A stretch of 53,871 nt of DNA from an uncultured Eubacteriales bacterium (lineage in GTDB: Bacteria > Bacillota > Clostridia > Lachnospirales > Lachnospiraceae), in NCBI GenBank assembly GCA_900315425.1, contig OMZA01000013.1:1-53871 (forward strand). Reading direction: 5' to 3'. Shown piece by piece: positions 7,172-15,015 of the stretch. A program made the translations under genes and the position numbers. The notes under the pieces are model-generated. The model had not been told where the DNA came from. It did no database searches and saw only the letters and a list, made by a program, of their open reading frames with translations. Numbering within the stretch: position 1 is the stretch's first letter; every line of letters begins with the position of its first letter.

Positions 7172-7772
7172 AAAATGGTTGGCTATTTTATTATGTTTTG
7201 GGGTATTTGCAATGTTTGCAATGGGTAGTACATCAGACACTAGCGATAGTTCTGATAAAACCAAAGAATCTGTTTCACAAGACATGGAAGATGCTAAAAA
7301 GGATTTAGAAAACTCAATTGACGAAATTGGAGATTCATTCAATAAATCTGTCGACGAAGCAGTTGATAATGCCGCTGATGAAATCTCTAATGAAGTTGCA
7401 AACAGTGTCCAGGATGCATTATCAAACGTTACAGGTACTACGAGTGCATATTCAAGCTATGAAGAAATCTATAATACATATTCTCAGAAAATGACAGAGC
7501 TTACACCTACTTTGATAGATGAATTAAATGCAGAGGCTACAACAAATACAGCTGGCATTGAAGGTCTAGCAACGATTCACAATACTAAATTAGAACAGCT
7601 TGCAACACTAGAGACAGAAGGTGTCAACGAAATGGCTAATTTCTTATATTCAACAGGTGGAACTACTACAGATGAATATACCGATTGGGGAAATAAACTT
7701 TATGAAATATATGAACAAGAAGCTCTTAAGTTATCTGATGCTTATACTGCAGCTTGTACAAGTATAAATTAA
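7161..7772 (+). CDS. Secreted acidic coiled-coil protein
   Basis: A 203-residue exported protein. ATG 7161 has AAGGAGG about ten bases upstream; the longer frame from 7116 has no site. The N-terminus MKSKKWLAILLCFGVFAMFA is a signal peptide or anchor without a lipobox Cys. Then comes a Ser/Asp-rich linker, an amphipathic helical stretch (about 35-80) with regular DAKKDLENSIDEIGDSF-type heptads, and a Thr-rich globular end (about 95-203). The mature protein is strongly acidic. It ends at a strong terminator. It is the last gene of the kinase-associated plus-strand group and is likely translocated to the wall side. No enzyme motif is visible. Confidence 0.6.
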   Translation: MKSKKWLAILLCFGVFAMFAMGSTSDTSDSSDKTKESVSQDMEDAKKDLENSIDEIGDSFNKSVDEAVDNAADEISNEVANSVQDALSNVTGTTSAYSSYEEIYNTYSQKMTELTPTLIDELNAEATTNTAGIEGLATIHNTKLEQLATLETEGVNEMANFLYSTGGTTTDEYTDWGNKLYEIYEQEALKLSDAYTAACTSIN

Positions 7773-7801
7773 CTTTTTTATCATAATAATGTCCTATATC
7801 T

Positions 7802-7849
7802 AAGAACGGAGTTTCGCTGTATTTTTTACAGTTACACTCCGTTCTTTTA
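7802..7849. terminator. Strong intrinsic terminator, bidirectional
   Basis: An 11-bp perfect stem, AAGAACGGAGT (7802-7812) and ACTCCGTTCTT (7836-7846), followed by T-rich sequence. It separates the plus-strand kinase group from the convergent minus-strand gene ending at 7851. Confidence 0.85.
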
Positions 7850-7850
7850 C

Positions 7851-8486
7851 TTAATTTTTCACTGGAATTGTTACTTCACAAGCATAATCTTTTTCATATG
7901 CCTCTTCAGTATCTCGTTTATCATAGTAATCTTTCCAGTAATCCCACCATTTCTTTGATAGTCTTTTTATATCTTCTTCCGAAATATCACCGCTCGCCCC
8001 ATACACCTTACAGACATCTCCCCCGATAATAAAACCGTAGTCTCCACAAGTGGCTGCAAGGATGCTTTTAGAATTCATGATAGTTTCTTTTGCTTCATCT
8101 TTGCTACTGAATGGTCCATGACGTTTATTGAATCTCATCATAATATCCAGAGCATATTCCTTATCATCAAATATAAATCCATCAGGATCTAATGTGAAGG
8201 GATCTATCATATCCTTATGAAGATAATCTATCCAGTCAGAACTATCTTCATTATTATCTAAAAATACGAGAAATGAATTGCCCCAAAAACTTATCGCAAT
8301 AGTACTTGAACGTGGCTGCTTCCCCTTCTTTGTTTCGTCATATAAAAGAACACCGCCGAACTCGACCATAAAGTCTCCTTCAGCTTCATCCCACCACTGC
8401 CAGTAGCCGACATCTGATACAGCAGTTGATAATACATCCTTTGCTTCTGTATCTATAATCTCATATTTGCTTTTATCTTTTCCCAT
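7851..8486 (-). CDS. Hypothetical acidic protein, Trp-rich
   Basis: A 211-residue cytosolic protein that I do not recognise. It is rich in Trp and acidic residues: VGYWQWWDEAEGDF near residue 27, then a beta-rich stretch (FMVEFGGVLLYDE, TIAISFWGNSFLVFLD), a Gly-containing segment GDYGFIIGGDVCKVYGASG around 148-165, and a charged helical end (KKWWDYWKDYYDKRD). It starts at ATG 8486; a recognisable GGAGAATG box lies just before it. The gene ends at the shared terminator. Downstream on the same strand nothing follows, and upstream are gene fragments, so it could be a survivor of a decayed locus. Confidence 0.6.
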   Translation of the reverse strand: MGKDKSKYEIIDTEAKDVLSTAVSDVGYWQWWDEAEGDFMVEFGGVLLYDETKKGKQPRSSTIAISFWGNSFLVFLDNNEDSSDWIDYLHKDMIDPFTLDPDGFIFDDKEYALDIMMRFNKRHGPFSSKDEAKETIMNSKSILAATCGDYGFIIGGDVCKVYGASGDISEEDIKRLSKKWWDYWKDYYDKRDTEEAYEKDYACEVTIPVKN

Positions 8487-8511
8487 AAGTCATTCTCCAT
8501 AAAGAAATATC

Positions 8512-8748
8512 TTATTTTTTTGTATCCCACTTATTATCTTCCGCTACCATCATAAGTCCCATATCACCAGCATTATACTCGTACATAGTATCGAAAGACA
8601 TATCATCTGTTATCAGTCCATAATACTTATCGAAGTATTCCTTAAGTTTTTCTATAACAGTTGCCTTGACCTGCTTCCTATTTCCATTACCACCGAATCT
8701 CGATACAGCAGGAAGTATTTCGTCTATTGTTGGAAAGTTACCTGAAAC
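8512..8748 (-). pseudogene. 3' fragment of an unrecognised gene
   Basis: An open stretch of about 78 codons with no start codon near its 5' end, opening directly after a stop. It reads GNFPTIDEILPAVSRFGGNG and later KATVIEKLKEYFDKYYGL and EYNAGDMGLMMVAEDN. It has coding character but lacks its N-terminal part. It ends 26 bases before the start of the 7851-8486 gene. Source family not recognised. Confidence 0.45.
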
Positions 8749-8850
8749 TTAAATCAACTTACCATCAACTTAGAAAAGCCCTATTTTAGCCATTTTCCAT
8801 TCTCAACTCATTCATTTTTTATCGTTTTGTGAACTTACCAGCAACTTAAA

Positions 8851-9345
8851 TCATGCCCAATAAGGTATATATTTGTAGTATCTTGGAGCCGTCGTTTCAT
8901 CAAAAAGCTTTATTAGCCCTGCTGTAACAGTATCCTTAATAACTCTGGATACTAAAGTTTTATTTCTTTCCTCAAGTCCAAACCTTACCCTTAGCGAAGC
9001 ATTAGTAACAGGAATTTCATTCACATAACAATAGCAAACATATATATAGCAAGTTTTAATTCGCTCTTCCTTAGACCAATCAGCAAATGATTTATGCCAA
9101 TAAAGGAGAATACGGCAAAAATCCTCTCCACTCTCCACTTTCGTTGCCGGAATCTTAAGATCCCTCATCCCTTCTTCCATACGATCAAATCCACTTCCAC
9201 GAGCCTCGCAGATATGAATAAGTCTAAGGAACTGAGCCATCTTCTCATTACGCGCATGAGGAGCTGAATCTATTATTCTGTCCAGTTCAATATGTATCTT
9301 TTTTCAATAGGATCTTGCTTGAGTTCTATGCATTTATTCACAAAA
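8851..9345 (-). pseudogene. Remnant of an AlbA_2/RecG-like ATP-binding protein
   Basis: The 129 residues from Met 9240 are the C-terminal winged-helix part of the AlbA_2 (Schlafen-like) putative DNA-binding/ATP-binding family: FLRLIHICEARGSGFDRMEEG matches that family's 'CeerGSG.D' block, and the end APRYYKYIPYWA is its usual C-terminus. Upstream in the same frame DSAPHARNEKM continues the match to about 9290, and a second frame (CIELKQDPIEKRYILNW) covers about 9300-9345, so there is a frameshift as well as loss of the N-terminal domain. Dead gene fragment, cut off at the terminator near 9345. Confidence 0.7.
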
Positions 9346-9379
9346 TCTCCCAAGTGTTTTTCCTACCTGGGAGATTTTT
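9342..9379. terminator. Intrinsic terminator of the DUF2079 gene
   Basis: Perfect 11-bp stem AAAATCTCCCA (9342-9352) and TGGGAGATTTT (9368-9378). It ends two bases before the minus-strand stop at 9381. Confidence 0.85.
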
Positions 9380-9380
9380 A

Positions 9381-11270
9381 CTAATCAACTTTCTTGTAAA
9401 CTGTTATCCAACCGTCTTTTCTTGCTACTTCTTCATACTCATCTTCCAACATAAATATCATAGCCTTTTCCACTTCTTCATTATCTCTCTCATCCACAAC
9501 TACATAGTCTGTATGTTTATTGTCATCAGTTTCCAAATGTGTGGCATCATACAAGTCAAGATTTCTATAAAAATGTGGCATATAATAACCAGATACCGTT
9601 ACTGATGCGTCCTTAGGAACTGTCTTTATTATTTCTTCTACTTCCTTATAGTCCTCTTTACCATTTTTATATTTATCGTAATAGTAAGAAAGATATGGTG
9701 CAAAGGTTCCTGCAAACATCACGATGGAAGCCACAGCACATGCCAAAGCCGGCCACCACTGTTTCTGTACAGTTTTCATATCTGCTAAATTAAGAAGCAC
9801 AATATATAACAATAATGCAAAAGTTCCAAAATTATACTGGCACTCTAGCTGATGCATGTAGGGATACGATGGTATCAGATTAATTAAAACAAATGGAACT
9901 ACTAAAATCAATCTGCTATATTTTTTCTTAAACGTAAATAGCAACAAACCAATCGGCATAAGCATGTATATTAAATAATCAGCTTTTTGAACCGCCGAAT
10001 TAACATTAGTATTGTTAAGTAAAGTAAGGACATATCCCGGATTAATGAAAACTGTTCTTATGATTTGAATCATTCCACCATCCTGGTTGTAATAGAGATC
10101 CCTAAATCTTCCATCCATTACTCCCTGTCCATAGTGCTCTAAAAGCTTGATAATAACTAAAAAATAAATAGCACTGACAGCAAGTAAAATAGCTCCATAT
10201 ATCTTAGTCTTTATACTCTCTTTTTTGTCCTGTTCTACATTTTTTACTTCACTTACTAAATCGCTAGTTACAATAAAATACAAGCCTAAAACCATTAAAT
10301 ACGATGCCGCATCTTCCTTTATCCAAAGCGTTAGAAACGTAAAAAGTCCAAACAAAACATAACTCTTCTTTTCCACCGCATATATAACCATAAGAATTGT
10401 CAGAATCAAAAAGCAATTTTCATGAACATCAAGCTTTGTACCTGTAGCAACCGCAGGATAGAAAATATAAAGAATCTCAATTAGCACTATTATCCTGTTG
10501 TCTATTTTGTGATTCTTGCATATAAGATAAATAGGAATCACAGGAAGTGCCAACATCACGCCTTCTAATACGTCTAATGTTATAGGATGTGAAAATACCG
10601 CATAGATAGGAAGCCATACATAATAGATTGGTGAAAAATGAATTGCAAAGTGAGACAACAATTTCTCTCTTTCCACCGTGGTCATTGGTCTTCCGGTACG
10701 TTTCATATATTCAAACATCTGGGCAAATATTCCAAAATCAAATGTAGCATTGGAGTATGATTTATATCTTAAATATCCAAGAATACTTATCAGTATTGTT
10801 AAGAAAACACCCATGATAATCAGAAAAATCTTAACTGTTAAATCTGAAAATTTTATCAATTCAAAACATTTTTGTATATCATCCTTAACGTAATAAGCAA
10901 CTAATAAACTTATACAGCACATTATCAAGCAATATGAGGATTTTCCAATCGTACATCTATCCCATACAATATCATTACCATTGAACACACATAGAATTGA
11001 AAAAATCACCGTGGTTAAAAATAACATTATTCTGGCAATCCAGTCCTTGTATATGTAAATAGCTGCCATTATCAAAGCTATTACAATAGTTACCACAATT
11101 CTGTTGAAAAGAGATACATTTAATATACCTTTGACATCCGTAAGGTTCTTATAGCCTTTCATGATTTCATAGGCCCCAAGCCAGGCTGTTACAGCAACTA
11201 TAATAAACATTTCCAACCAATTAATCTTTTTATTCCTAACACGTTCTTTTTTCTTTGTTTTATTTGACAT
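9381..11270 (-). CDS. DUF2079 polytopic membrane protein
   Basis: A 629-residue integral membrane protein of the DUF2079 family, which resembles GT-C type lipid-dependent glycosyltransferases. It has a short basic N-terminus (SNKTKKKERVRNKKINW), then about 12 or more hydrophobic segments. The family's hallmark is clear around residues 177-240: a 'FDFGIFAQMFE' segment, then HFAIHFSPIYYVWLPIY with the HFSP motif, followed by a long luminal loop. The C-terminal 100 residues are a soluble domain (KTVPKDASVTVSGYYMPHFY, ending YVVVDERDNEEVE). AGAGGAAA precedes ATG 11270. It is monocistronic. The substrate is unknown; involvement in cell-envelope glycans is an inference from the family. Confidence 0.8.
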   Translation of the reverse strand: MSNKTKKKERVRNKKINWLEMFIIVAVTAWLGAYEIMKGYKNLTDVKGILNVSLFNRIVVTIVIALIMAAIYIYKDWIARIMLFLTTVIFSILCVFNGNDIVWDRCTIGKSSYCLIMCCISLLVAYYVKDDIQKCFELIKFSDLTVKIFLIIMGVFLTILISILGYLRYKSYSNATFDFGIFAQMFEYMKRTGRPMTTVEREKLLSHFAIHFSPIYYVWLPIYAVFSHPITLDVLEGVMLALPVIPIYLICKNHKIDNRIIVLIEILYIFYPAVATGTKLDVHENCFLILTILMVIYAVEKKSYVLFGLFTFLTLWIKEDAASYLMVLGLYFIVTSDLVSEVKNVEQDKKESIKTKIYGAILLAVSAIYFLVIIKLLEHYGQGVMDGRFRDLYYNQDGGMIQIIRTVFINPGYVLTLLNNTNVNSAVQKADYLIYMLMPIGLLLFTFKKKYSRLILVVPFVLINLIPSYPYMHQLECQYNFGTFALLLYIVLLNLADMKTVQKQWWPALACAVASIVMFAGTFAPYLSYYYDKYKNGKEDYKEVEEIIKTVPKDASVTVSGYYMPHFYRNLDLYDATHLETDDNKHTDYVVVDERDNEEVEKAMIFMLEDEYEEVARKDGWITVYKKVD

Positions 11271-11361
11271 ATCATTTCCTCTAAATATTTATTAAATCCA
11301 ACAGTTAATAATTATATCATTAAATTCTTATACGTTCATTATTTTATTAAAATATATTCAT

Positions 11362-11389
11362 TTGAAACTGACTCCAGATATCGTATAAT
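11362..11389 (+). promoter_or_regulatory. Sigma-A-type promoter of the phosphorylase-lyase-SDR operon
   Basis: TTGAAA (11362-11367), a 16-bp spacer and a perfect TATAAT (11384-11389), 34 bases before the ATG at 11424. An AGAGGA ribosome binding site follows at 11411-11416. Confidence 0.75.
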
Positions 11390-11423
11390 TAACTGAGATA
11401 TTAATACATTCAGAGGATTAAAA

Positions 11424-12362
11424 ATGATTTACATCTTTGTGGCCTTATATGCAGAGGCAAAACCTTTAATTAAAAAATTGAATCTTAACCGAAAGAATCT
11501 TGTAAAGGGAGTCCAGAGTTTTTGCGGAACTTACAAAGATTTGGATATAACTCTTTCCATTACAGGAGTTGGTATGATTGAAGCTTCAAGTACTTGTGGA
11601 CAGATACTTTCCTGGGCTTTTATAAATGATTCATTATCTACTGACAACTTACTTATTAATTACGGAAGCTGTGCTTATATCAAGAATTCACCCTTAAAGG
11701 ATTCACCTTTATATGTATTAAACAAAATAACCAATCTGGATAATTTTAAAAGCTACTATCCGGATATTTTCATGAACGGGGTCCTTGAAAATGCTATGGA
11801 GACCGCTTGTTTATGCGGAAGTCAAATCTATAGTTGCACATACAATCATAAATCATCCCTTCCAGACACTTATAACGTCTATGATTATATAAATAAGAAT
11901 TGTCTTGAAGAATACCTGCTTTATGACATGGAATCCGCCGGAATCTATGCCTGTGCTTCAAAATATTTATCTCCAGATAAAATGATTTTCTTAAAATTTG
12001 CCAGTGATGTAGGCGATTTAAAAGAGATTTCTCCTGAATCTATATTCAGGGAATCTGAAAAACATTACGATGCATTTTTAAAAATCCTTGATAGTGTGAA
12101 TTTCAAAACAAAAAACACCTCAATAAATGTGGATACAGCTTATATTCAAAAGCTTTCTGAATTCTTAGACTGTTCGGCTACTATGGAAGAACAGTTAAAA
12201 CAATACCTTCACTACGCAGACATTATGGACATCGACTATAGAAAATTCTTTAAAGGTGTTGTTAAAAATGATATGAAGTCCTCGTTAAACAGACGTAATG
12301 GTAAAGCTTTATTAGATGATTTCAGACGCTACCTGGAAAGGTTAGGTGAAGGCCATGAGTAA
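11424..12362 (+). CDS. Nucleoside phosphorylase-like protein with extra C-terminal domain
   Basis: A 312-residue protein whose first ~235 residues look like the purine nucleoside phosphorylase/MTAN superfamily: N-terminal strand IFVALYAEAKPLI (as in MTA/SAH nucleosidase 'a...E...l'), SITGVGMIEAS with the phosphate/ribose loop 'G.G...a', and YDMESAGIYACASKY, the conserved 'DmE..a' block that binds the ribose hydroxyls. The last 75 residues form an added helical segment (YIQKLSEFLDCSATMEEQLK onward). It starts an operon from a sigma-A promoter and its 3' end overlaps the next gene, a spore-photoproduct-lyase-like enzyme, so it may act on a base or nucleoside released in DNA repair. That link is inference; the reaction (phosphorolysis or hydrolysis) cannot be told. 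Confidence 0.75.
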   Translation: MIYIFVALYAEAKPLIKKLNLNRKNLVKGVQSFCGTYKDLDITLSITGVGMIEASSTCGQILSWAFINDSLSTDNLLINYGSCAYIKNSPLKDSPLYVLNKITNLDNFKSYYPDIFMNGVLENAMETACLCGSQIYSCTYNHKSSLPDTYNVYDYINKNCLEEYLLYDMESAGIYACASKYLSPDKMIFLKFASDVGDLKEISPESIFRESEKHYDAFLKILDSVNFKTKNTSINVDTAYIQKLSEFLDCSATMEEQLKQYLHYADIMDIDYRKFFKGVVKNDMKSSLNRRNGKALLDDFRRYLERLGEGHE

Positions 12363-13365
12363 TTCAAATAAATACAACCACATTTACGTAGAAAAAGATG
12401 TAATAAATCATCAGTTGACATCTGATATTTTAAATAAATTTCCTAAGACTAATATTATATTAATTGACCATTATAAGGATGTGTTTAACAGGAAGAATCA
12501 GGATTACAAAGCTCAACATCAAAATCAAAATCTTATTCTTGCAGCTAATCGTGAAACCCACATTTATCCTGGTTCTCCAGTGTGTCAGAACTTTGACAAC
12601 AGATATTTTTACTACTGCTCTCAGGTTATGAATTGCGTATATGACTGTAGCTACTGCTATCTAAAGGGGATGTATCCCTCTGGCAATCTTGTTATATTTG
12701 TAAACATCGAAGATATTTTTAAAGAACTTGAAACCTTGTTAATTAACCATCCGGTTTATCTTTGTATCTCCTATGATTCAGATTTGTTAGCATTAGAAAA
12801 TATCACAGGCTTTGTTAAAAAGTGGCACGAATTCACGTTAATCCACGAGAACCTTTCCGTGGAACTAAGGACCAAATCAGGTAGCAAGCAAATCTTTTCC
12901 ACTTTAGAACCATGTTCTAGATTTATATTTGCCTATACAATGACACCTGACAATATAACAAAAGCCTTTGAACCTCACACTCCTTTGGCAAGTGCCCGAT
13001 TAGATGCAATGAAAAAAGCTTACATGCATCAGCATCCTCTAAGACTATGTCTGGATCCTGTTTTGCCATTTACTAAAACATGGCAAAAGGATTACACACA
13101 GATGATTGATGACATTTTTAAAGAAATACCTGCTGATTATTTGAAAGATGTCAGTATTGGAAGTTTTAGAATCTCTAAGGATTACTTAAAACTAATGCGA
13201 AAGCGTTATCCCGACTCAGCAGTTATACACTATCCTTATGAGTGTTCTGATGGTTTCTATCATTTACCAGACAAACTTCAAGAAGAGACCGAAGGTTTCA
13301 TTACTAATGAAATTTTAAAATATATGAATAACGAAAAAATCTTTCGCTGGAAAGGAAGTATATGA
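12355..13365 (+). CDS. Spore photoproduct lyase-like radical SAM enzyme
   Basis: A 336-residue radical SAM protein close to spore photoproduct lyase, which reverses the thymine dimer formed in UV-irradiated spore DNA. The cluster motif is C94-x3-C98-x2-C101 in NCVYDCSYCYLKGMYPSG, with the SPL-typical Tyr residues next to the cysteines. A further Cys in VYLCISYDSDLLALE sits where SPL has its hydrogen-donor Cys, though that alignment is by eye. The C-terminal TIM-barrel part contains LRLCLDPVLPF. ATG 12355 is preferred; a GTG at 12346 in the same frame is possible. It overlaps the phosphorylase gene by 8 bases and the SDR gene by 4, so all three are coupled. In an organism that may not sporulate, it might act on vegetative photoproducts. 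Confidence 0.85.
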   Translation: MSNSNKYNHIYVEKDVINHQLTSDILNKFPKTNIILIDHYKDVFNRKNQDYKAQHQNQNLILAANRETHIYPGSPVCQNFDNRYFYYCSQVMNCVYDCSYCYLKGMYPSGNLVIFVNIEDIFKELETLLINHPVYLCISYDSDLLALENITGFVKKWHEFTLIHENLSVELRTKSGSKQIFSTLEPCSRFIFAYTMTPDNITKAFEPHTPLASARLDAMKKAYMHQHPLRLCLDPVLPFTKTWQKDYTQMIDDIFKEIPADYLKDVSIGSFRISKDYLKLMRKRYPDSAVIHYPYECSDGFYHLPDKLQEETEGFITNEILKYMNNEKIFRWKGSI

Positions 13366-14081
13366 TGAATAATAGAATAGCCCTTGTTACCGGGGCTTCT
13401 TCCGGAATAGGAGAAGCCATTTGTAAAGCCATGATTGATGAGAATATAACTGTATACGGAGTAGGAAGAAATTTTTCCAATACGGATTCAAAACTTATAT
13501 CATCCCAATTATTTCACAAAATTGAATTTGATTTTAATAACATTAATTCTTTGGAAGAGTGCCTTAAAATGATTCCTGTTAAAGACATTTCAATTCTTAT
13601 AAACAACGCCGGTTCAGCTTACTACGGTCTGCATCAAGATATTTCTGAAAGGGCAATTACAGAAATGATTAATGTTGATCTTACAGTTCCAATGCTTCTT
13701 ACAAGACATTTTATAAAGCCACTTCAAGAACACAAGGGAATTATAATTAATATAGCCAGTGTAGCAGGACTACAATCTAGTCCCCATGGTGCAGCCTACG
13801 GTGCCATAAAAGCCGGACTTATACATTTTTCAGAAAGTATATTTGCTGAGAATCGCAAACACGGTGTAAAGGTAACCACTATACTTCCAGACATGACTGA
13901 CACAAATCTCTATCGAAATGCAGACTTTACCTGTTCCTTAGAGGAAGGGTGTTATCTAAACCCTCAAGATGTGGCAGATGCAGTAATGTATGCCGTTAAT
14001 GCAAGAGAAGGAATGACCGTAACAAACATGGTATTGAAACCCCAGTACCACAGAATACAGAGAAAGACATCATCAAAATAA
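13362..14081 (+). CDS. Short-chain dehydrogenase/reductase
   Basis: A 239-residue classical SDR. Cofactor loop TGASSGIG at 10-17, NNAG at 81-84, and catalytic Ser 133, Tyr 146 and Lys 150 (YGAIK) are all present. The basic residue after strand 2 (GVGRN) suggests NADP(H). It overlaps the upstream photoproduct-lyase-like gene by four bases (ATGA), so it is the third gene of one operon, and a strong terminator follows at once. Its substrate is unknown. It may reduce or oxidise a product of the first two enzymes, or a sugar or ketone unrelated to DNA. The end of the protein (VLKPQYHRIQRKTSSK) is basic. Confidence 0.85.
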   Translation: MMNNRIALVTGASSGIGEAICKAMIDENITVYGVGRNFSNTDSKLISSQLFHKIEFDFNNINSLEECLKMIPVKDISILINNAGSAYYGLHQDISERAITEMINVDLTVPMLLTRHFIKPLQEHKGIIINIASVAGLQSSPHGAAYGAIKAGLIHFSESIFAENRKHGVKVTTILPDMTDTNLYRNADFTCSLEEGCYLNPQDVADAVMYAVNAREGMTVTNMVLKPQYHRIQRKTSSK

Positions 14082-14082
14082 C

Positions 14083-14126
14083 AAAAAGCTATGATCACAT
14101 CAAATCTCGTGACCATAGCTTTTTTA
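14083..14126. terminator. Strong intrinsic terminator after the SDR gene
   Basis: Stem AAAAGCTATG / CATAGCTTTT with flanking partial pairs (ATCAC / GTGAC) and a T run, starting two bases after the stop at 14081. Its right edge touches the left inverted repeat. Confidence 0.85.
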
Positions 14127-14428
14127 TATAAGATTCTTAATTAATCTAACTTAGTTACCGCTACATTTGAAATTGAATATGTCCCTATTGCTGTAGGTGT
14201 CCATGTATATGAATTATTTGTATATCCGAGTTTAGGGAGATCTGGTGTACTAGAAACTACATCACATAAACTTTGCTCTTCACTTTCTTCTATTATCTAC
14301 CTACATTCAGAATATATTGTATTTAATTTAGATTCTTTTATCTTCAGTTTTACAAGTTATTTTATAATTCTTCATCATCCATAGATCTTCATTTTATTCG
14401 ACACTTCCGGCTCAGTTGTTATCGGGTT
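14125..14428. repeat. Left inverted repeat of the defence island
   Basis: About 304 bp whose reverse complement is, by eye, roughly 90 percent identical to 21851-22153. Read on the minus strand it carries an open C-terminal coding remnant (GYTNNSYTWTPTAIGTYSIS, ending VAVTKLD and stop), perhaps from a secreted beta-rich protein. The remnant is intact here but has a stop in the right copy. Together the two copies bound a 7.4-kb segment. Confidence 0.9.
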
Positions 14429-14429
14429 G

Positions 14430-14608
14430 TGATGGCGTCGGGTTTCTTATAATCAGAACCGAGCTTTACAAATATCTAATTAAATGACACACCAACACTT
14501 ACTGTTATGCCAAGTTCTGATTTCATCCGATTGCTTATTTCATTTGCAATCTTGTAACCATCACCTTATGAAACTGTTTCCGGATTATCCGGTTGTCGTT
14601 TGGTTGTC
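14430..14608 (-). pseudogene. dinB: dinB (DNA polymerase IV) fragment
   Basis: Minus-strand translation gives KIANEISNRMKSELGITVSV, GVSFN, a stop, then IFVKLGSDYKKPDAI. This is the palm segment of Y-family DNA polymerase IV around the 'SVGVSFNK..AKLGSDYKKPDA' block. Two in-frame stops and the absence of both ends show it is dead. It lies directly between the left inverted repeat and the island's terminator, so it probably marks the former insertion neighbourhood. Confidence 0.75.
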
Positions 14609-14611
14609 ATA

Positions 14612-14659
14612 AAAAAAAGAGTCTGAAACCCTTGCGAATCCAAAGGTTTCAGACTCTTT
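14612..14659 (-). terminator. Terminator of the defence operon
   Basis: A 15-bp perfect stem, AAAGAGTCTGAAACC and GGTTTCAGACTCTTT, followed on the minus strand by eight Ts. It ends transcription coming from the minus-strand genes between 21161 and 14698. Confidence 0.9.
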
Positions 14660-14697
14660 GTAGTTATTCCATCTCATCAGCACTTTTTTACCATCTT

Positions 14698-15012
14698 CTA
14701 ATTATGAACTTTATGATTTGGATCAAGTCTTATAATCATATACCTCCCATTTTGAATCACTACATGAATTCTAAATTTTTTTGTTATTTCATAGTGATAC
14801 ACTTGCATACCGTTATAAATATCAGTTTTATCTGGTTTTCTAGAGAACTGCATATCAACTTGCTGTACCGTCATTCTAGAAACCTTATCCAAAAAACTTT
14901 GAAACTCCTTATTGTTACTTTGCGACAATTCCTTAAATGTGTATCCACTTTGAATTCTATCTTTAATAAAAAGTTCAAATGGTACATCTGTTTTATTTGT
15001 TAATTTACTCAT
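14698..15012 (-). CDS. Small candidate toxin partner of the Panacea antitoxin
   Basis: A 104-residue protein, no signal or membrane segment. The end is strand-rich: MQVYHYEITKKFRIHVVIQN followed by GRYMIIRLDPNHKVHN, which resembles the central sheet of RelE/ParE-type or similar small nucleases ('fRi.....g....i.r.DpnH'). The N-terminal half is helical (FKELSQSNNKEFQSFLDKV). It starts three bases after the stop of the Panacea/SocA-type gene at 15016, so the two are coupled. In such pairs the non-Panacea gene is the toxin. The call is inferred from size, fold impression and pairing; the family is not identified. Last gene of the minus-strand defence operon. Confidence 0.5.
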   Translation of the reverse strand: MSKLTNKTDVPFELFIKDRIQSGYTFKELSQSNNKEFQSFLDKVSRMTVQQVDMQFSRKPDKTDIYNGMQVYHYEITKKFRIHVVIQNGRYMIIRLDPNHKVHN

Positions 15013-15015
15013 ATT

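Noticed and set aside
9315-9605. Plus-strand 96-codon frame opposite the DUF2079 gene
   Set aside because: Hydrophobic antisense shadow of a membrane protein; no ribosome binding site, and it crosses a terminator.
14593-15003. 136-codon plus-strand frame across the Panacea partner gene
   Set aside because: Antisense to the minus-strand gene; its start lies in a terminator and there is no ribosome binding site.
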